This document shows, piece after piece, positions 17,760 through 26,634 of a stretch of 64,000 bases of DNA. The DNA lies in the NCBI GenBank assembly GCA_030817875.1, contig JAUSZU010000001.1:1984001-2048000 (forward strand). The letters run 5' to 3'. Position numbers and translations under genes: made by a program. The notes under the pieces are model-generated. The model saw nothing but the letters and a program-made list of their open reading frames with translations. It searched no databases and was not told where the DNA came from. How positions within the stretch are numbered: position 1 is the stretch's first letter; every line of letters begins with the position of its first letter. Source of the DNA: Flavobacterium sp. W4I14. Lineage in GTDB: Bacteria > Bacteroidota > Bacteroidia > Sphingobacteriales > Sphingobacteriaceae.

Positions 17760-18713
17760 CTACTTACCAAACTTCATTTTCAACTGCTCCAACATATCCG
17801 TATTGATCGGTTGTGCTGGTTTTTCTGGCTTCGGCTGAGGCTTCTGTTGATATTGAGGCTTATTCGCAGGTGCATTATTTTGAGGTCGTGCCGCTCTGTT
17901 CTCATTTTTCTTAGCATTAAACTTTGCCCACTCCTCGTCTAATTTCTTCTTTGTATACAAGGGGAAATCGCCATTCTTCATCCAGGCATAATAGCTAGGC
18001 TCTACCGAAAATACCTGAACAGTAGTTTTACCTTTATGTTTACCGAAATTGAAGCACACTTCATCATTGTCATTATACACCAAACGACCGGCAAAATCTA
18101 CAGGTTTATTAATATTGGTAAAAATATGCAGTGCATCTACGTCATTTACAACGGGAATACTTTTTACACCTTGTTTGCTCTCAAACTCGGTTTCCTTGTA
18201 CATTTCTAACTGGCCAAGTAAAACCTTGTAAGTGGCTATAACATCTGCTTCTGCAGCATGCGCATTAATTAACTCTTCCTGACAATAGAATTTATAAGCC
18301 GCTTTTAAGGTACGTTGCTCCATTTGGTGGAATATATTCTGTACATCAACAAACTTGCGGTTGTTCATATCAAAGTCCACTTCAGCTCTTAAAAATTCTT
18401 CTAAAAGCATCGGGATATCAAATTTATTCGAATTGTATCCTGCCAGGTCACTTTCGCCAATAAATTCGGCAATTTCGGCTGCCAAAGTTTTAAAGGTAGG
18501 CTCGTTTGCAATGTCTTCATCATAAATACCGTGTATTAACGAGGTTTGCAAAGGAATCGGCATTTCTGGATTTACACGCCAGGTTTTAACAATTTCAGAA
18601 CCATCTGGCATGGCTTTTAAAATCGCTATTTCAACAATTCTATCGGCTCCAACATTAATTCCAGTAGCTTCTAAATCAAAAAATGCTAAAGGGCGCTTTA
18701 AATTTAATTTCAT
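17760..18713 (-). CDS. DEDDh 3'-5' exonuclease with ExoX-like C-terminal domain
   Basis: A DnaQ-fold exonuclease of 317 residues from ATG 18713; an in-frame ATG at 18776 would add 21 residues not seen in the fold. The DEDDh catalytic set is visible: FFDLEATG (Asp, Glu), the second Asp region GYNSNKFDIPML, and HAAEAD (His and last Asp) near residues 150-160. A second small domain at about 215-275 has FGKHKGKT...VEPSYYAWMKNGDF, the pattern of the exodeoxyribonuclease X-like C-terminal domain. The tail is Pro/Gln/Lys-rich and disordered. It probably acts in DNA repair or end trimming; not the replicative epsilon subunit. Confidence 0.88.
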   Translation of the reverse strand: MKLNLKRPLAFFDLEATGINVGADRIVEIAILKAMPDGSEIVKTWRVNPEMPIPLQTSLIHGIYDEDIANEPTFKTLAAEIAEFIGESDLAGYNSNKFDIPMLLEEFLRAEVDFDMNNRKFVDVQNIFHQMEQRTLKAAYKFYCQEELINAHAAEADVIATYKVLLGQLEMYKETEFESKQGVKSIPVVNDVDALHIFTNINKPVDFAGRLVYNDNDEVCFNFGKHKGKTTVQVFSVEPSYYAWMKNGDFPLYTKKKLDEEWAKFNAKKNENRAARPQNNAPANKPQYQQKPQPKPEKPAQPINTDMLEQLKMKFGK

Positions 18714-18897
18714 TTCGTATGATGTGAGATTGGCGACATTAGATTTGAATCGGAATGTCAAATTCTTTTTTTTCAAAAGTGCTAAAAAGGTTTCATTAGT
18801 TCTGTAAAACAGCTTTATTAATTTATAAATTTAATTGTCAAATTATTTCAGAATGTTAGTTTGTAGGATTAAATTGCGACAATTTATATACGCTCAA

Positions 18898-20871
18898 ATG
18901 AATAAGATATTAGCCATACTATTTCTCCTATTTTTATCGTTAACTACTCATGCTCAAAACTTTAACTTTGGCGCAATCACCTATGACGATTACGAATTCG
19001 ACAGAAAAAAATTAGACAGTAATGCCAACGCTATTGTTTTAAAAGAGTTTGGTACTGCATCAATTCAACGGGACGATAATACTGGAAGTTTAGAATTGAT
19101 TTTTGAGCATCATGTAAAAATCAAAATTTACAATAAAGAAGGCTTTAAGGAAGCTAATATTGTTATTCCAACCTATAAAGACGAATCTCGCGAAGAAACG
19201 ATCAGTGATTTAAAAGCTTCTACTTTTAATTATGTAAACAATAATTTTGTAGAAACCATGATGGACAGAAAGGCTGTTTTCACTGAAAACCGGTCAAAAT
19301 ACACCAGATTAACCAAGTTTACGCTTCCAAACCTCAAGGAAGGCGCTGTAATTGAATACAGTTATAGGTTAAAATCGCCTAACTTATTTAATTTCAAAAC
19401 ATGGGAATTTCAAAGCGATATTCCGAAGGTGATTAGTGAATATTTGGTCTACATTCCAGGCATTTACAATTACAATGTTTCCTTACGGGGATTTCAAAAA
19501 CTGACGGATCAAAAAGTAGAGTTGAGCAAAGAATGTTTAAGGCTTTCAGGCGTAGCTATCGATTGCTCAAAAATCAACTACATGATGAAAAACATTCCGG
19601 CATTTATTGAAGAAGATAACATGACCGCTCCCAGTAACTTTAAATCGGCCATTTATTTTGAGCTTTCGGACGTACAGAATTTGAATGGAGCAAAAACTTC
19701 CTATACTAAAACCTGGAAAGACGTTGATTATGAACTGTCATCGTATAAAACCCTGGGCGATCAAATGAAAAGGAAAGATGTTTTTAAAGACCTCATTCCA
19801 GAAATTACGAAAGGAAGTACTACCGATTTAGATAAAGCAAAAGCCGTTTATAATTACATCAAAAAACAGATTAAATGGAATAATTATTACGGAAAATATG
19901 CAGAAGATAACATTAAAAAAGCACTAGAAAACAGATCGGGCAATGTGGCAGATATTAACCTGAGCCTAATTGCTGCACTTTCTGCAACTGGTTTAGATGC
20001 AGAAGCTGTTATCCTTTCTACCCGTGATAATGGAACAGTAAACAAGCTTTATCCGGTAATGAGTGATTTTAATTACCTGGTGGCTAAAGTAAACCTTGCC
20101 GATAAAAGTTATTTATTGGATGCTACTGAGCCACTTCTACCCTTCGGACTGTTACCACTTCGGTGTATTAATGACCAAGGCAGAGTAATCAATTTAAAGA
20201 AACCATCTTACTGGATAGATTTAAAGGCGAGCCAGAAAACAACCACCAGTTATATCCTTATGGGAAAAATGACTACTGAAGGAAAAATTATTGGTACTTT
20301 AACTATCCATACCATGGGTTACGCGGCATATGGTAAACGTAAAGATATTCTTCGATACAATTCGCCTGATGAGTATGTCGAGAAGCTTGATGAGCGTTTA
20401 ACCAGAATTAAGATCCTGGATCATCAAATTTCGAACCTGGATAGTGTAGAAAATTCTTTAATAGAAAAATACGATGTAGAGTTTACCATAAACGATGGCA
20501 GCAATAAAGATCAGTTTTATTTTAGCCCATTTTTTATCAATACCATTTCGAAAAATCCGTTTAACTTAAACGAACGTACATACCCCGTTGATTTAGGCGC
20601 AGCGTCTGACGAGCGCATTATCATTAATGTGCTTTTACCAGAAAAATACCAACTACTAGAAAAACCTAAAGATATGGCAATAGCTTTACCCAATGCTGGT
20701 GGAAGGTATTTATTGCAAACTGGTTTAGATGGAAACACCATTTCGATGAGTCAGATTTTACAGTTTAACAACGCTATTTATCAGCCAGAAGAATATCTTT
20801 TCTTAAAGGAATTCTATAGCAAGATTATCCAAAACCAGAAAATAGAATTTTTATTAAAAAAGGCAAATTAA
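18898..20871 (+). CDS. DUF3857 protein with degenerate transglutaminase-like domain
   Basis: Exported protein of 657 residues. The start is ATG 18898, giving a clean signal peptide (MNKILAILFLLFLSLTTHAQ); an earlier in-frame start would put charged residues before it. Residues about 50-270 match DUF3857 (VKIKIYNKEGFKEANIVIP, LKEGAVIEYSYRLKSP). A transglutaminase-like core follows, but where its paralogue has YGDCKAL this protein has GNVADINLSL, and the His position is Asn (FNYLVA); the Asp of LLDATE is kept. It is probably not catalytic. The stop codon directly abuts the next gene's ATG, so the two are co-translated. Likely periplasmic or cell-surface role, unknown. Confidence 0.87.
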   Translation: MNKILAILFLLFLSLTTHAQNFNFGAITYDDYEFDRKKLDSNANAIVLKEFGTASIQRDDNTGSLELIFEHHVKIKIYNKEGFKEANIVIPTYKDESREETISDLKASTFNYVNNNFVETMMDRKAVFTENRSKYTRLTKFTLPNLKEGAVIEYSYRLKSPNLFNFKTWEFQSDIPKVISEYLVYIPGIYNYNVSLRGFQKLTDQKVELSKECLRLSGVAIDCSKINYMMKNIPAFIEEDNMTAPSNFKSAIYFELSDVQNLNGAKTSYTKTWKDVDYELSSYKTLGDQMKRKDVFKDLIPEITKGSTTDLDKAKAVYNYIKKQIKWNNYYGKYAEDNIKKALENRSGNVADINLSLIAALSATGLDAEAVILSTRDNGTVNKLYPVMSDFNYLVAKVNLADKSYLLDATEPLLPFGLLPLRCINDQGRVINLKKPSYWIDLKASQKTTTSYILMGKMTTEGKIIGTLTIHTMGYAAYGKRKDILRYNSPDEYVEKLDERLTRIKILDHQISNLDSVENSLIEKYDVEFTINDGSNKDQFYFSPFFINTISKNPFNLNERTYPVDLGAASDERIIINVLLPEKYQLLEKPKDMAIALPNAGGRYLLQTGLDGNTISMSQILQFNNAIYQPEEYLFLKEFYSKIIQNQKIEFLLKKAN

Positions 20872-22779
20872 ATGAGATTCTTATTCACCATATTTTCCTT
20901 GCTTTTAGTTTCTGTTGTTGGTTTTGCACAAGACAATTATGATGTTGATTTAATTCCCGCTAACCTGCGCAACCGGGCCAATGCCTGTATCAGGAATGAA
21001 GAAACAACCATTGATATGCGCTCGCCTGATAACGTAATGCTTAATGTAAAAAAAGCTGTTACGGTATTTAACCAAAATGGAGAAGAGGAAGCACGGTTAA
21101 TACTCTACTACGATAAAAATATTTCAATTAAAGGGATAAAAGGAGAAGTTTACAATAGTGTTGGCAAACTCACCAACAAGTTTTCGCAGAACGATTTTGC
21201 GGATATGAGTGCAGCCGACGGGTTCTCCTTATTTGTTGATAGCCGCGTAAAACACTATCTGCCATCGGTAAACCAATATCCCTATACAGTGGTTTACAAT
21301 TATGAAATTAGAAATAAGCAAAATCTGATTATACCCGATTGGAGGCCGAAACCAGCAGATGATGTTTCAGTAGAGAAAAGTACTTATACCTTTATTTGTA
21401 AGCCAACAGATCAGATAAGAATAAAAACCCAGAATTATAACGGAACACCAGAAGTGCTAACTGATGAGAAGCAGAAAAAAACAATTTGGAAGGCAAATAA
21501 TATCCTGGCGGTTAGAACTGAACCCTATAGCCCGGCGCACGAAACTTATGCAACCAATATCCAGATTGCCCCGCAAGAATTTTATTATTACAACCATAAA
21601 GGCAGTTACACCAATTGGAAAGAGCTCGGCAAATGGATTTATGACGATTTGTTAGCAGAACGTAAAGCCCTGCCACCTGCCACCATTGAAATGGTAAAAG
21701 ATCTGGTAAAAAACGAAAAAACGGACAAAGATAAGGCGCGTAAAATCTATCAGTATTTACAAGACAAAACAAGGTACATCAGCGTACAAATTGGTATTGG
21801 TGGTTTTCAGCCGATTGCATCCAGCGAAGTAGACCGGTTGGGTTATGGCGATTGTAAAGCTTTAGTAAACTATATGCAAAGCCTGCTCAGTGCAGCAAAT
21901 ATAGATTCTTATTACTGCGTAGTATCGGCTGGTTCTGAAAAGAAAAGTATGGACCCAAACTATGCCAGCATGGTACAAGGCAATCATATTATTTTATGCA
22001 TGCCATTAAAGGGCGACACAACCTGGTTAGAATGCACCAGCCAAAAAATCCCCTTCGGTTTTTTAAGCGATTTTACCGATGATCGATTAGTGCTTGCCTG
22101 TACTACCGAAGGAGGTAAACTACTGCATACACCAAAACTAACCACTGCTGAGAACTTGCAGATACGTAAGGCCGACTTAACGCTCCAGTTAGACGGCAGT
22201 GTATCTGGAAAGATGAATACTGTTTACGCTGGCTCACAATACGAAAATCAGGAATCGTTGATTGGTAAATCAACAACCGAACAGCATAAACTACTAAAAG
22301 AAGCTTATAACATTGACAATATTGATTTCGAAGCAGTTTCCTTTGCGCAAAAAAAAGATATATCGCCCAAATTAACAGAAGAAGTAAGCATTAATATCAG
22401 AAATTATGCGCCTGTTAATGGAAATAAAATGTTTTTACAGCTCAATGCCTTTAATCTGAGAAGGTCAATTCCTGAAATAAAGAACAGAACCCTGCCCGTT
22501 TACATTAACCGCGGATATACAGACGAAGATACCATTGTTTATACCTTGCCAGATAATGTAATTACAGAATTGATTATTGAACAAGACAAAGCTTTTAAAA
22601 GCCCTTTTGGGGAATACGTATGTAAGGCAAGCTTAGTAGGCAACAAACTAACCTATCACCGGAAATTTATACTAAATGATGGTACATTTCCTGCAGCAGA
22701 ATATAGTGAGTTTTCGAAATTCATTAATGATGTAAATTCTGCAGATTATTTAAAATTAGCACTCAGCTTAAAAAAATAG
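20872..22779 (+). CDS. DUF3857 and transglutaminase domain protein
   Basis: Paralogue of the preceding gene, 635 residues, beginning at the base after its TAA. The signal peptide is MRFLFTIFSLLLVSVVGFAQ. DUF3857 covers about residues 45-250 (AVTVFNQNGEEEARLILYYDK). The transglutaminase core at about 285-400 retains the expected set: RYISVQIGIGGFQP, the nucleophile in GYGDCKAL, histidine in QGNHIILCMP, and the acidic position in TWLECTSQKIPFG. A C-terminal beta domain follows. The family is common in Bacteroidota; substrate unknown, possibly a surface protein or a peptide cross-link. An active/inactive pair in one operon suggests a partner relation (inference). Confidence 0.9.
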   Translation: MRFLFTIFSLLLVSVVGFAQDNYDVDLIPANLRNRANACIRNEETTIDMRSPDNVMLNVKKAVTVFNQNGEEEARLILYYDKNISIKGIKGEVYNSVGKLTNKFSQNDFADMSAADGFSLFVDSRVKHYLPSVNQYPYTVVYNYEIRNKQNLIIPDWRPKPADDVSVEKSTYTFICKPTDQIRIKTQNYNGTPEVLTDEKQKKTIWKANNILAVRTEPYSPAHETYATNIQIAPQEFYYYNHKGSYTNWKELGKWIYDDLLAERKALPPATIEMVKDLVKNEKTDKDKARKIYQYLQDKTRYISVQIGIGGFQPIASSEVDRLGYGDCKALVNYMQSLLSAANIDSYYCVVSAGSEKKSMDPNYASMVQGNHIILCMPLKGDTTWLECTSQKIPFGFLSDFTDDRLVLACTTEGGKLLHTPKLTTAENLQIRKADLTLQLDGSVSGKMNTVYAGSQYENQESLIGKSTTEQHKLLKEAYNIDNIDFEAVSFAQKKDISPKLTEEVSINIRNYAPVNGNKMFLQLNAFNLRRSIPEIKNRTLPVYINRGYTDEDTIVYTLPDNVITELIIEQDKAFKSPFGEYVCKASLVGNKLTYHRKFILNDGTFPAAEYSEFSKFINDVNSADYLKLALSLKK

Positions 22780-22832
22780 GCTGAAACTATATCAGCGAAA
22801 TTCGCGAAATCTGCGGGAAGCAAAAACAGGCT

Positions 22833-22955
22833 TTAGCTTAAAAAAATAATCCCGAGGCCAATACCGATAATCATGATCAGGTACATTAAAATTTCTGTTG
22901 AAGCAAATCTTTTGTATTTGGTCCAGAAAGAGTAATCATTTTCTTCGTTTGGCAT
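22833..22955 (-). CDS. 40-aa single-pass membrane protein
   Basis: Short minus-strand gene found by reading the 519-nt gap. ATG 22955 opens 40 codons to TAA at 22833. The product begins MPNEENDYSFWTKYKRFAS, polar and positively charged near the membrane. Residues about 21-39 form one hydrophobic helix (EILMYLIMIIGIGLGIIFLS). Support: no in-frame stop, a sensible cytoplasmic-in topology by the positive-inside rule, and a TATTTTTG promoter box on the same strand 18 nt upstream of the ATG. The rest of the gap (22982-23298) holds only AT-rich sequence and a degenerate repeat fragment near 23060-23095. Function unknown. Confidence 0.7.
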   Translation of the reverse strand: MPNEENDYSFWTKYKRFASTEILMYLIMIIGIGLGIIFLS

Positions 22956-22973
22956 TTTATATTCGTTATGCGG

Positions 22974-22981
22974 CAAAAATA
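22974..22981 (-). promoter_or_regulatory. Promoter -7 box of the 40-aa membrane protein
   Basis: TATTTTTG on the minus strand, exact TAnnTTTG match, 18 nt before the ATG. A TTTG lies further upstream on the same strand but at a shorter than usual distance. Confidence 0.55.
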
Positions 22982-23298
22982 GGCAAATAGATTTAAAGAA
23001 AAATTAGTAAGTTTTTTTTTCGCACAGATTTAAGGCGATTACACAGATTATAATTTAAATTAGAGAGGATCATTTCCATTGGGAATGACAAAGCGCTCAA
23101 ATCTGCGTCCTTCTGCAATTCTGTGGGAAACAAATGTATGACATGGCTTGTTACCTCACATTCCTAAAAGCTATATATTCCGTTTTAAGTCACGAAAATG
23201 TAAAAGCAATTGTATTTGAAACGCCACACAACTGATTTGGGCAACATTTGAGCAAAACAACCGTATAAATAGCTCAATATCAAACTAAACCATACTGA

Positions 23299-24084
23299 AT
23301 GAAGAAATACATCCTGGACATTGCTACGATTTTTTTGATGGGTATGAGCATTGTCGGAACAAGTTGGAAAGCAGCGGAGCTTCCCCATACACAACAAGAA
23401 GTAGTTAAGCACATAGCTACAGATAGCTTATACAATCAATATATCTCGAATATTTACCATCAGGTTCATTTAGATTCTACCGGATTAAGTGAGCAGGTTT
23501 TTGAAAAAGCCATAACCGGTTTTTATAACTTAAAATATTCTGGCCTTTTACATACTAAATCTGTTTTAACCATTGCCGATTTTGATCAGGAAAGCTCTAA
23601 AAAACGCCTGTATATTATAGATCTTGCGAGCAAAAAACTGGTATTAAATACTTGGGTAGCTCATGGGCAAAACAGTGGTGGCGATAAACCAGCCTACTTT
23701 TCCAATAATATCAATTCGAACCAGAGCAGCTTAGGTTTTTATTTAACCGGTGAAATCTATTATGGAAAACATGGCCGTTCGCTTAAACTGGATGGCATGG
23801 ACCAAGGTTTTAACAGCAATGCAAGAGAAAGGGCTATTGTGGTTCATGGCGCCAGTTACGTAAGTCAAAAGAGCATTGATCAGTTAGGCAGACTGGGCAG
23901 AAGCCAGGGTTGTCCTGCCGTTCCGGCTAAGTTGGCCGATCAGGTGATCAACACCATTTCAGACCGAACGGTACTGTTTATCAATAATTCAGAACAACAA
24001 TACAATTCATCATTTTTAAATGAAACACTGGCTGCAAGTATTGTATTAAATCAGGAACAGATTTTAGCAGCCCAAATGGATTAA
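23299..24084 (+). CDS. Murein L,D-transpeptidase catalytic domain protein (YkuD_2 type)
   Basis: A 261-residue protein with a hydrophobic N-terminus (ILDIATIFLMGMSIVG), probably a signal sequence or anchor. The YkuD_2 domain covers about residues 95-235: RLYIIDLASKKLVLNTWVAHG, GFYLTGEIYYGKHGRSLKLDG, then the catalytic histidine in VVHGASYVS and the nucleophilic cysteine in GRSQGCPAVP. This is the pattern of the L,D-transpeptidase catalytic domain family, whose classical members join peptidoglycan peptides in the periplasm. For YkuD_2 proteins the reaction is mostly inferred. The last bases overlap the stop of a convergent gene. Confidence 0.9.
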   Translation: MKKYILDIATIFLMGMSIVGTSWKAAELPHTQQEVVKHIATDSLYNQYISNIYHQVHLDSTGLSEQVFEKAITGFYNLKYSGLLHTKSVLTIADFDQESSKKRLYIIDLASKKLVLNTWVAHGQNSGGDKPAYFSNNINSNQSSLGFYLTGEIYYGKHGRSLKLDGMDQGFNSNARERAIVVHGASYVSQKSIDQLGRLGRSQGCPAVPAKLADQVINTISDRTVLFINNSEQQYNSSFLNETLAASIVLNQEQILAAQMD

Positions 24085-24524
24085 TGTTGTTTAATATTTT
24101 TGGCGTTCAGGTTTTTAGGTAAAATCCAGATAAAAAACGATTTGCTGCTGGCCAGTAAATCCCAAACCCAACGGTTGTTGTCTACTCCTTTTTCACCGCA
24201 GTCTACAACTTCGGCACGTTTGAGCAGTTTTTGAACCAAAGCCTGAATCCATTTTATTCGCACCATGCGATTGAACGATAATCCCAGATAATCGCAATAC
24301 ACATGTACCAGGATTTCTACAATAAGCGAAGCGTTAGAAATAGCCAGTGCTTTACCGAAATGCTGTTCATAATCGTCTTTAATTGTATTTATCAAAAGTT
24401 CAAACCTCGCATCTGCTTTTCCATCAAGATAAGCCCAGAGTTGAGCATTACTATACACGCGGATTAATTGCGGTTCGAGTCCTACTTTAATTTTATAATC
24501 TGCCAGTTCATAAATTTTATCCAT
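24081..24524 (-). CDS. Conserved-looking protein of unknown function, 147 aa
   Basis: I do not recognise this family. The 147-residue product is probably mostly helical and soluble, with a hydrophobic stretch around SLIVEILVHVYCDYLGL (about residues 65-82) and a basic segment KWIQALVQKLLKRAEV. The tail contains two Trp (NNRWVWDLL) and an aromatic run SFFIWILP. It converges on the L,D-transpeptidase gene with the two stop codons overlapping by 4 nt and no terminator between. No membrane or export signal. Confidence 0.65.
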   Translation of the reverse strand: MDKIYELADYKIKVGLEPQLIRVYSNAQLWAYLDGKADARFELLINTIKDDYEQHFGKALAISNASLIVEILVHVYCDYLGLSFNRMVRIKWIQALVQKLLKRAEVVDCGEKGVDNNRWVWDLLASSKSFFIWILPKNLNAKNIKQH

Positions 24525-24727
24525 TCATTAAAAATCAATTGTAGCTGTTAGATAGCGATATTACCGAATTGTTAATCAATTCGATATAAAAATTTCTGAC
24601 ACAAATGATGGACAAAGTTATCTGATAATTGTTTGCCAAAACGAATGTTAAGTAGCATTGTGAGTAATTTTTTTAAGCTGTTGCCAATATTTTAATCATC
24701 TTTGGGGTTGAAAAGATAAGCCCATTC

Positions 24728-26581
24728 ATGAAGATTGTAATTGCAGAAAAGCCCTCTGTTGGTCGTGAACTTGCTAAAGTTTTCGGAGCAACCACCAGAA
24801 AAGATGGATACATTGAAGGTAAAGGATATTCTTTTACCTGGGCATTCGGGCATTTATTACAATTGGCTCCCCCTCAAGATTATGGCTTTATTGGCTGGAG
24901 GAAGCAACATTTACCCATGCTTCCGCAAAAGTTTAAACTTGCCGTTAGAAAGATTAAAACAAAAGATGGTTTTGTAGAGGATCCCGCAGTTCGGAAACAA
25001 TTAGACACCATAAAAAAACTTTTTGATGAAGCGAGCGAAATTATTGTGGCAACGGATGCAGGGCGTGAGGGTGAATTAATTTTTCGGTACATTTATTATT
25101 ACCTGAAATGCAAAAAACCTTTCAAACGCCTTTGGATCTCTTCACAAACAGATGAAGCGATAAAAGATGGATTCAGAAACTTAAAACCCGGAACCGATTA
25201 CGATACCTTATTTAATTCGGCTCATTGCCGCTCAGAATCAGATTGGCTAGTGGGAATGAACGCCACACAGGCGCTAAGTATTTCGGCGGGTAATAGAACA
25301 GTTCTTTCGTTAGGGCGGGTACAAACGCCTACCCTGGCCATGATCTGCGCCCGTTTTTTGGAGATCAAAAATTTCGTTCCTCAAACCTATTATCAGATCA
25401 GTATTTTACTTTCTAAAGATGAACAGGTTTTTAAGGCTATATCAATTTCCAATTATAAAGAAAAGGAAGAAGTAGAAAAGTTATTTGCGCTTGTAGAGGA
25501 TGTGCCTTCTGGTTTTCCAACGGGTGGAAACATTACGGCTGTAGAGGCAAAGCCAAGAAAAGAACCACCTCCGTTATTGCATGACTTAAGCAGTTTACAG
25601 CAAGAAGCCAATAAGAAAAAGGGATATACTGCTGATCAAACACTTAATATTTTGCAAAACCTGTACGAGAGTAAATTGGTTTCTTATCCCCGTACCGGAT
25701 CGCGATATATTGGCGATGATGTTTTTGCAGGCGTTCCAGATTTGATTGCAAAATTTACCGATCATGCTGATTTTGGAAAACAAGCACAGTTTCTGCAAAC
25801 CATTGCTTTAAATAAGCGAAGCGTTAACGCTAAAAAAGTAACCGATCACCATGCTGTTTTACCAACCGGCGAACAGGCTTATGGGCTAAGTGCAGATAAA
25901 CAGGCTGTATACGATATGGTTGTTGGTCGGATGATCGAGGCTTTTCACCAGGAATGTATTAAGGAGTTAACCAAAATAACCATCCAATCGGGAGTTACTT
26001 TTGTGGCCAATGGAACGGTAATCCGCTCTGCGGGCTGGCGGGCTGTTTTTAACGACCCTGAAGACGATAAAAAGGATGAAGACAATGCAGCGTTACCAAA
26101 GGTTGCCGTTGGAGAACTATTGCCTATAACGGAGAAATCTCTTTTAGAAAAGCAGACTAAACCAAAGCCAATGTACAATGAAGCTTCGTTATTAAAAGCG
26201 CTTGAAACCTGTGGTAAAGAGATTGAAGATGAAGAACTACGTTATGCCATGAAAGACAGCGGCTTAGGTACGCCGGCAACGCGCGCATCCATTATCGAAA
26301 CGTTAATCACCAGAGAATATATTACAAGGGAAAAGCGAAATCTTGTACCTACCAATAAAGGTTTGGCTGTTTACGAAGTAGTGAAGGATAAACAGATAGC
26401 GCAGGCTGAACTTACCGGACAGTGGGAAAAAAGATTAGAAGAAATCCGTTCAGGCTCATCGGTAAAAGATTTTAAATCAGAAATCACAGAATATACCAAA
26501 ACCATTACGCACGAACTGTTAATTGCAGGGGCCAGTATATCAAGTAAACTCGCAGAAGAAAAGAAACTGGAAAAGGTTTAG
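24728..26581 (+). CDS. topB: DNA topoisomerase III (type IA)
   Basis: Type IA topoisomerase that decatenates and unlinks DNA by single-strand passage. The Toprim domain has the invariant glutamate in IAEKPSVGREL and the acidic triad in ATDAGREGELIFRY. LSLGRVQTPTLAM is the family block, and the catalytic tyrosine is Tyr320 in VSYPRTGSRYIG. At 617 residues it is close to E. coli TopB (653) and lacks the C-terminal zinc fingers of TopA. TopB homologues also ride on conjugative elements of Bacteroidota, but no transfer, integrase or relaxase gene is near, so this looks chromosomal. It converges with the helicase gene. Confidence 0.96.
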   Translation: MKIVIAEKPSVGRELAKVFGATTRKDGYIEGKGYSFTWAFGHLLQLAPPQDYGFIGWRKQHLPMLPQKFKLAVRKIKTKDGFVEDPAVRKQLDTIKKLFDEASEIIVATDAGREGELIFRYIYYYLKCKKPFKRLWISSQTDEAIKDGFRNLKPGTDYDTLFNSAHCRSESDWLVGMNATQALSISAGNRTVLSLGRVQTPTLAMICARFLEIKNFVPQTYYQISILLSKDEQVFKAISISNYKEKEEVEKLFALVEDVPSGFPTGGNITAVEAKPRKEPPPLLHDLSSLQQEANKKKGYTADQTLNILQNLYESKLVSYPRTGSRYIGDDVFAGVPDLIAKFTDHADFGKQAQFLQTIALNKRSVNAKKVTDHHAVLPTGEQAYGLSADKQAVYDMVVGRMIEAFHQECIKELTKITIQSGVTFVANGTVIRSAGWRAVFNDPEDDKKDEDNAALPKVAVGELLPITEKSLLEKQTKPKPMYNEASLLKALETCGKEIEDEELRYAMKDSGLGTPATRASIIETLITREYITREKRNLVPTNKGLAVYEVVKDKQIAQAELTGQWEKRLEEIRSGSSVKDFKSEITEYTKTITHELLIAGASISSKLAEEKKLEKV

Positions 26582-26584
26582 CAT

Positions 26585-26614
26585 CAACTTGCTTCGTATC
26601 ATGTGAAGCAGTTG
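26585..26614. terminator. Hairpin between convergent topB and helicase genes
   Basis: CAACTTGCTTC (26585-26595) pairs with GAAGCAGTTG (26605-26614) with one bulged T. It lies just after the topB stop. No T-run follows on the plus strand, so termination is uncertain. Confidence 0.4.
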
Positions 26615-26634
26615 TAAAAAGCAACAATTTATGG

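Noticed and set aside
24728..26581. topB as a sign of an integrated conjugative element
   Set aside because: No integrase, relaxase, transfer gene, direct repeat or tRNA end is visible around it, and flanking genes look chromosomal.
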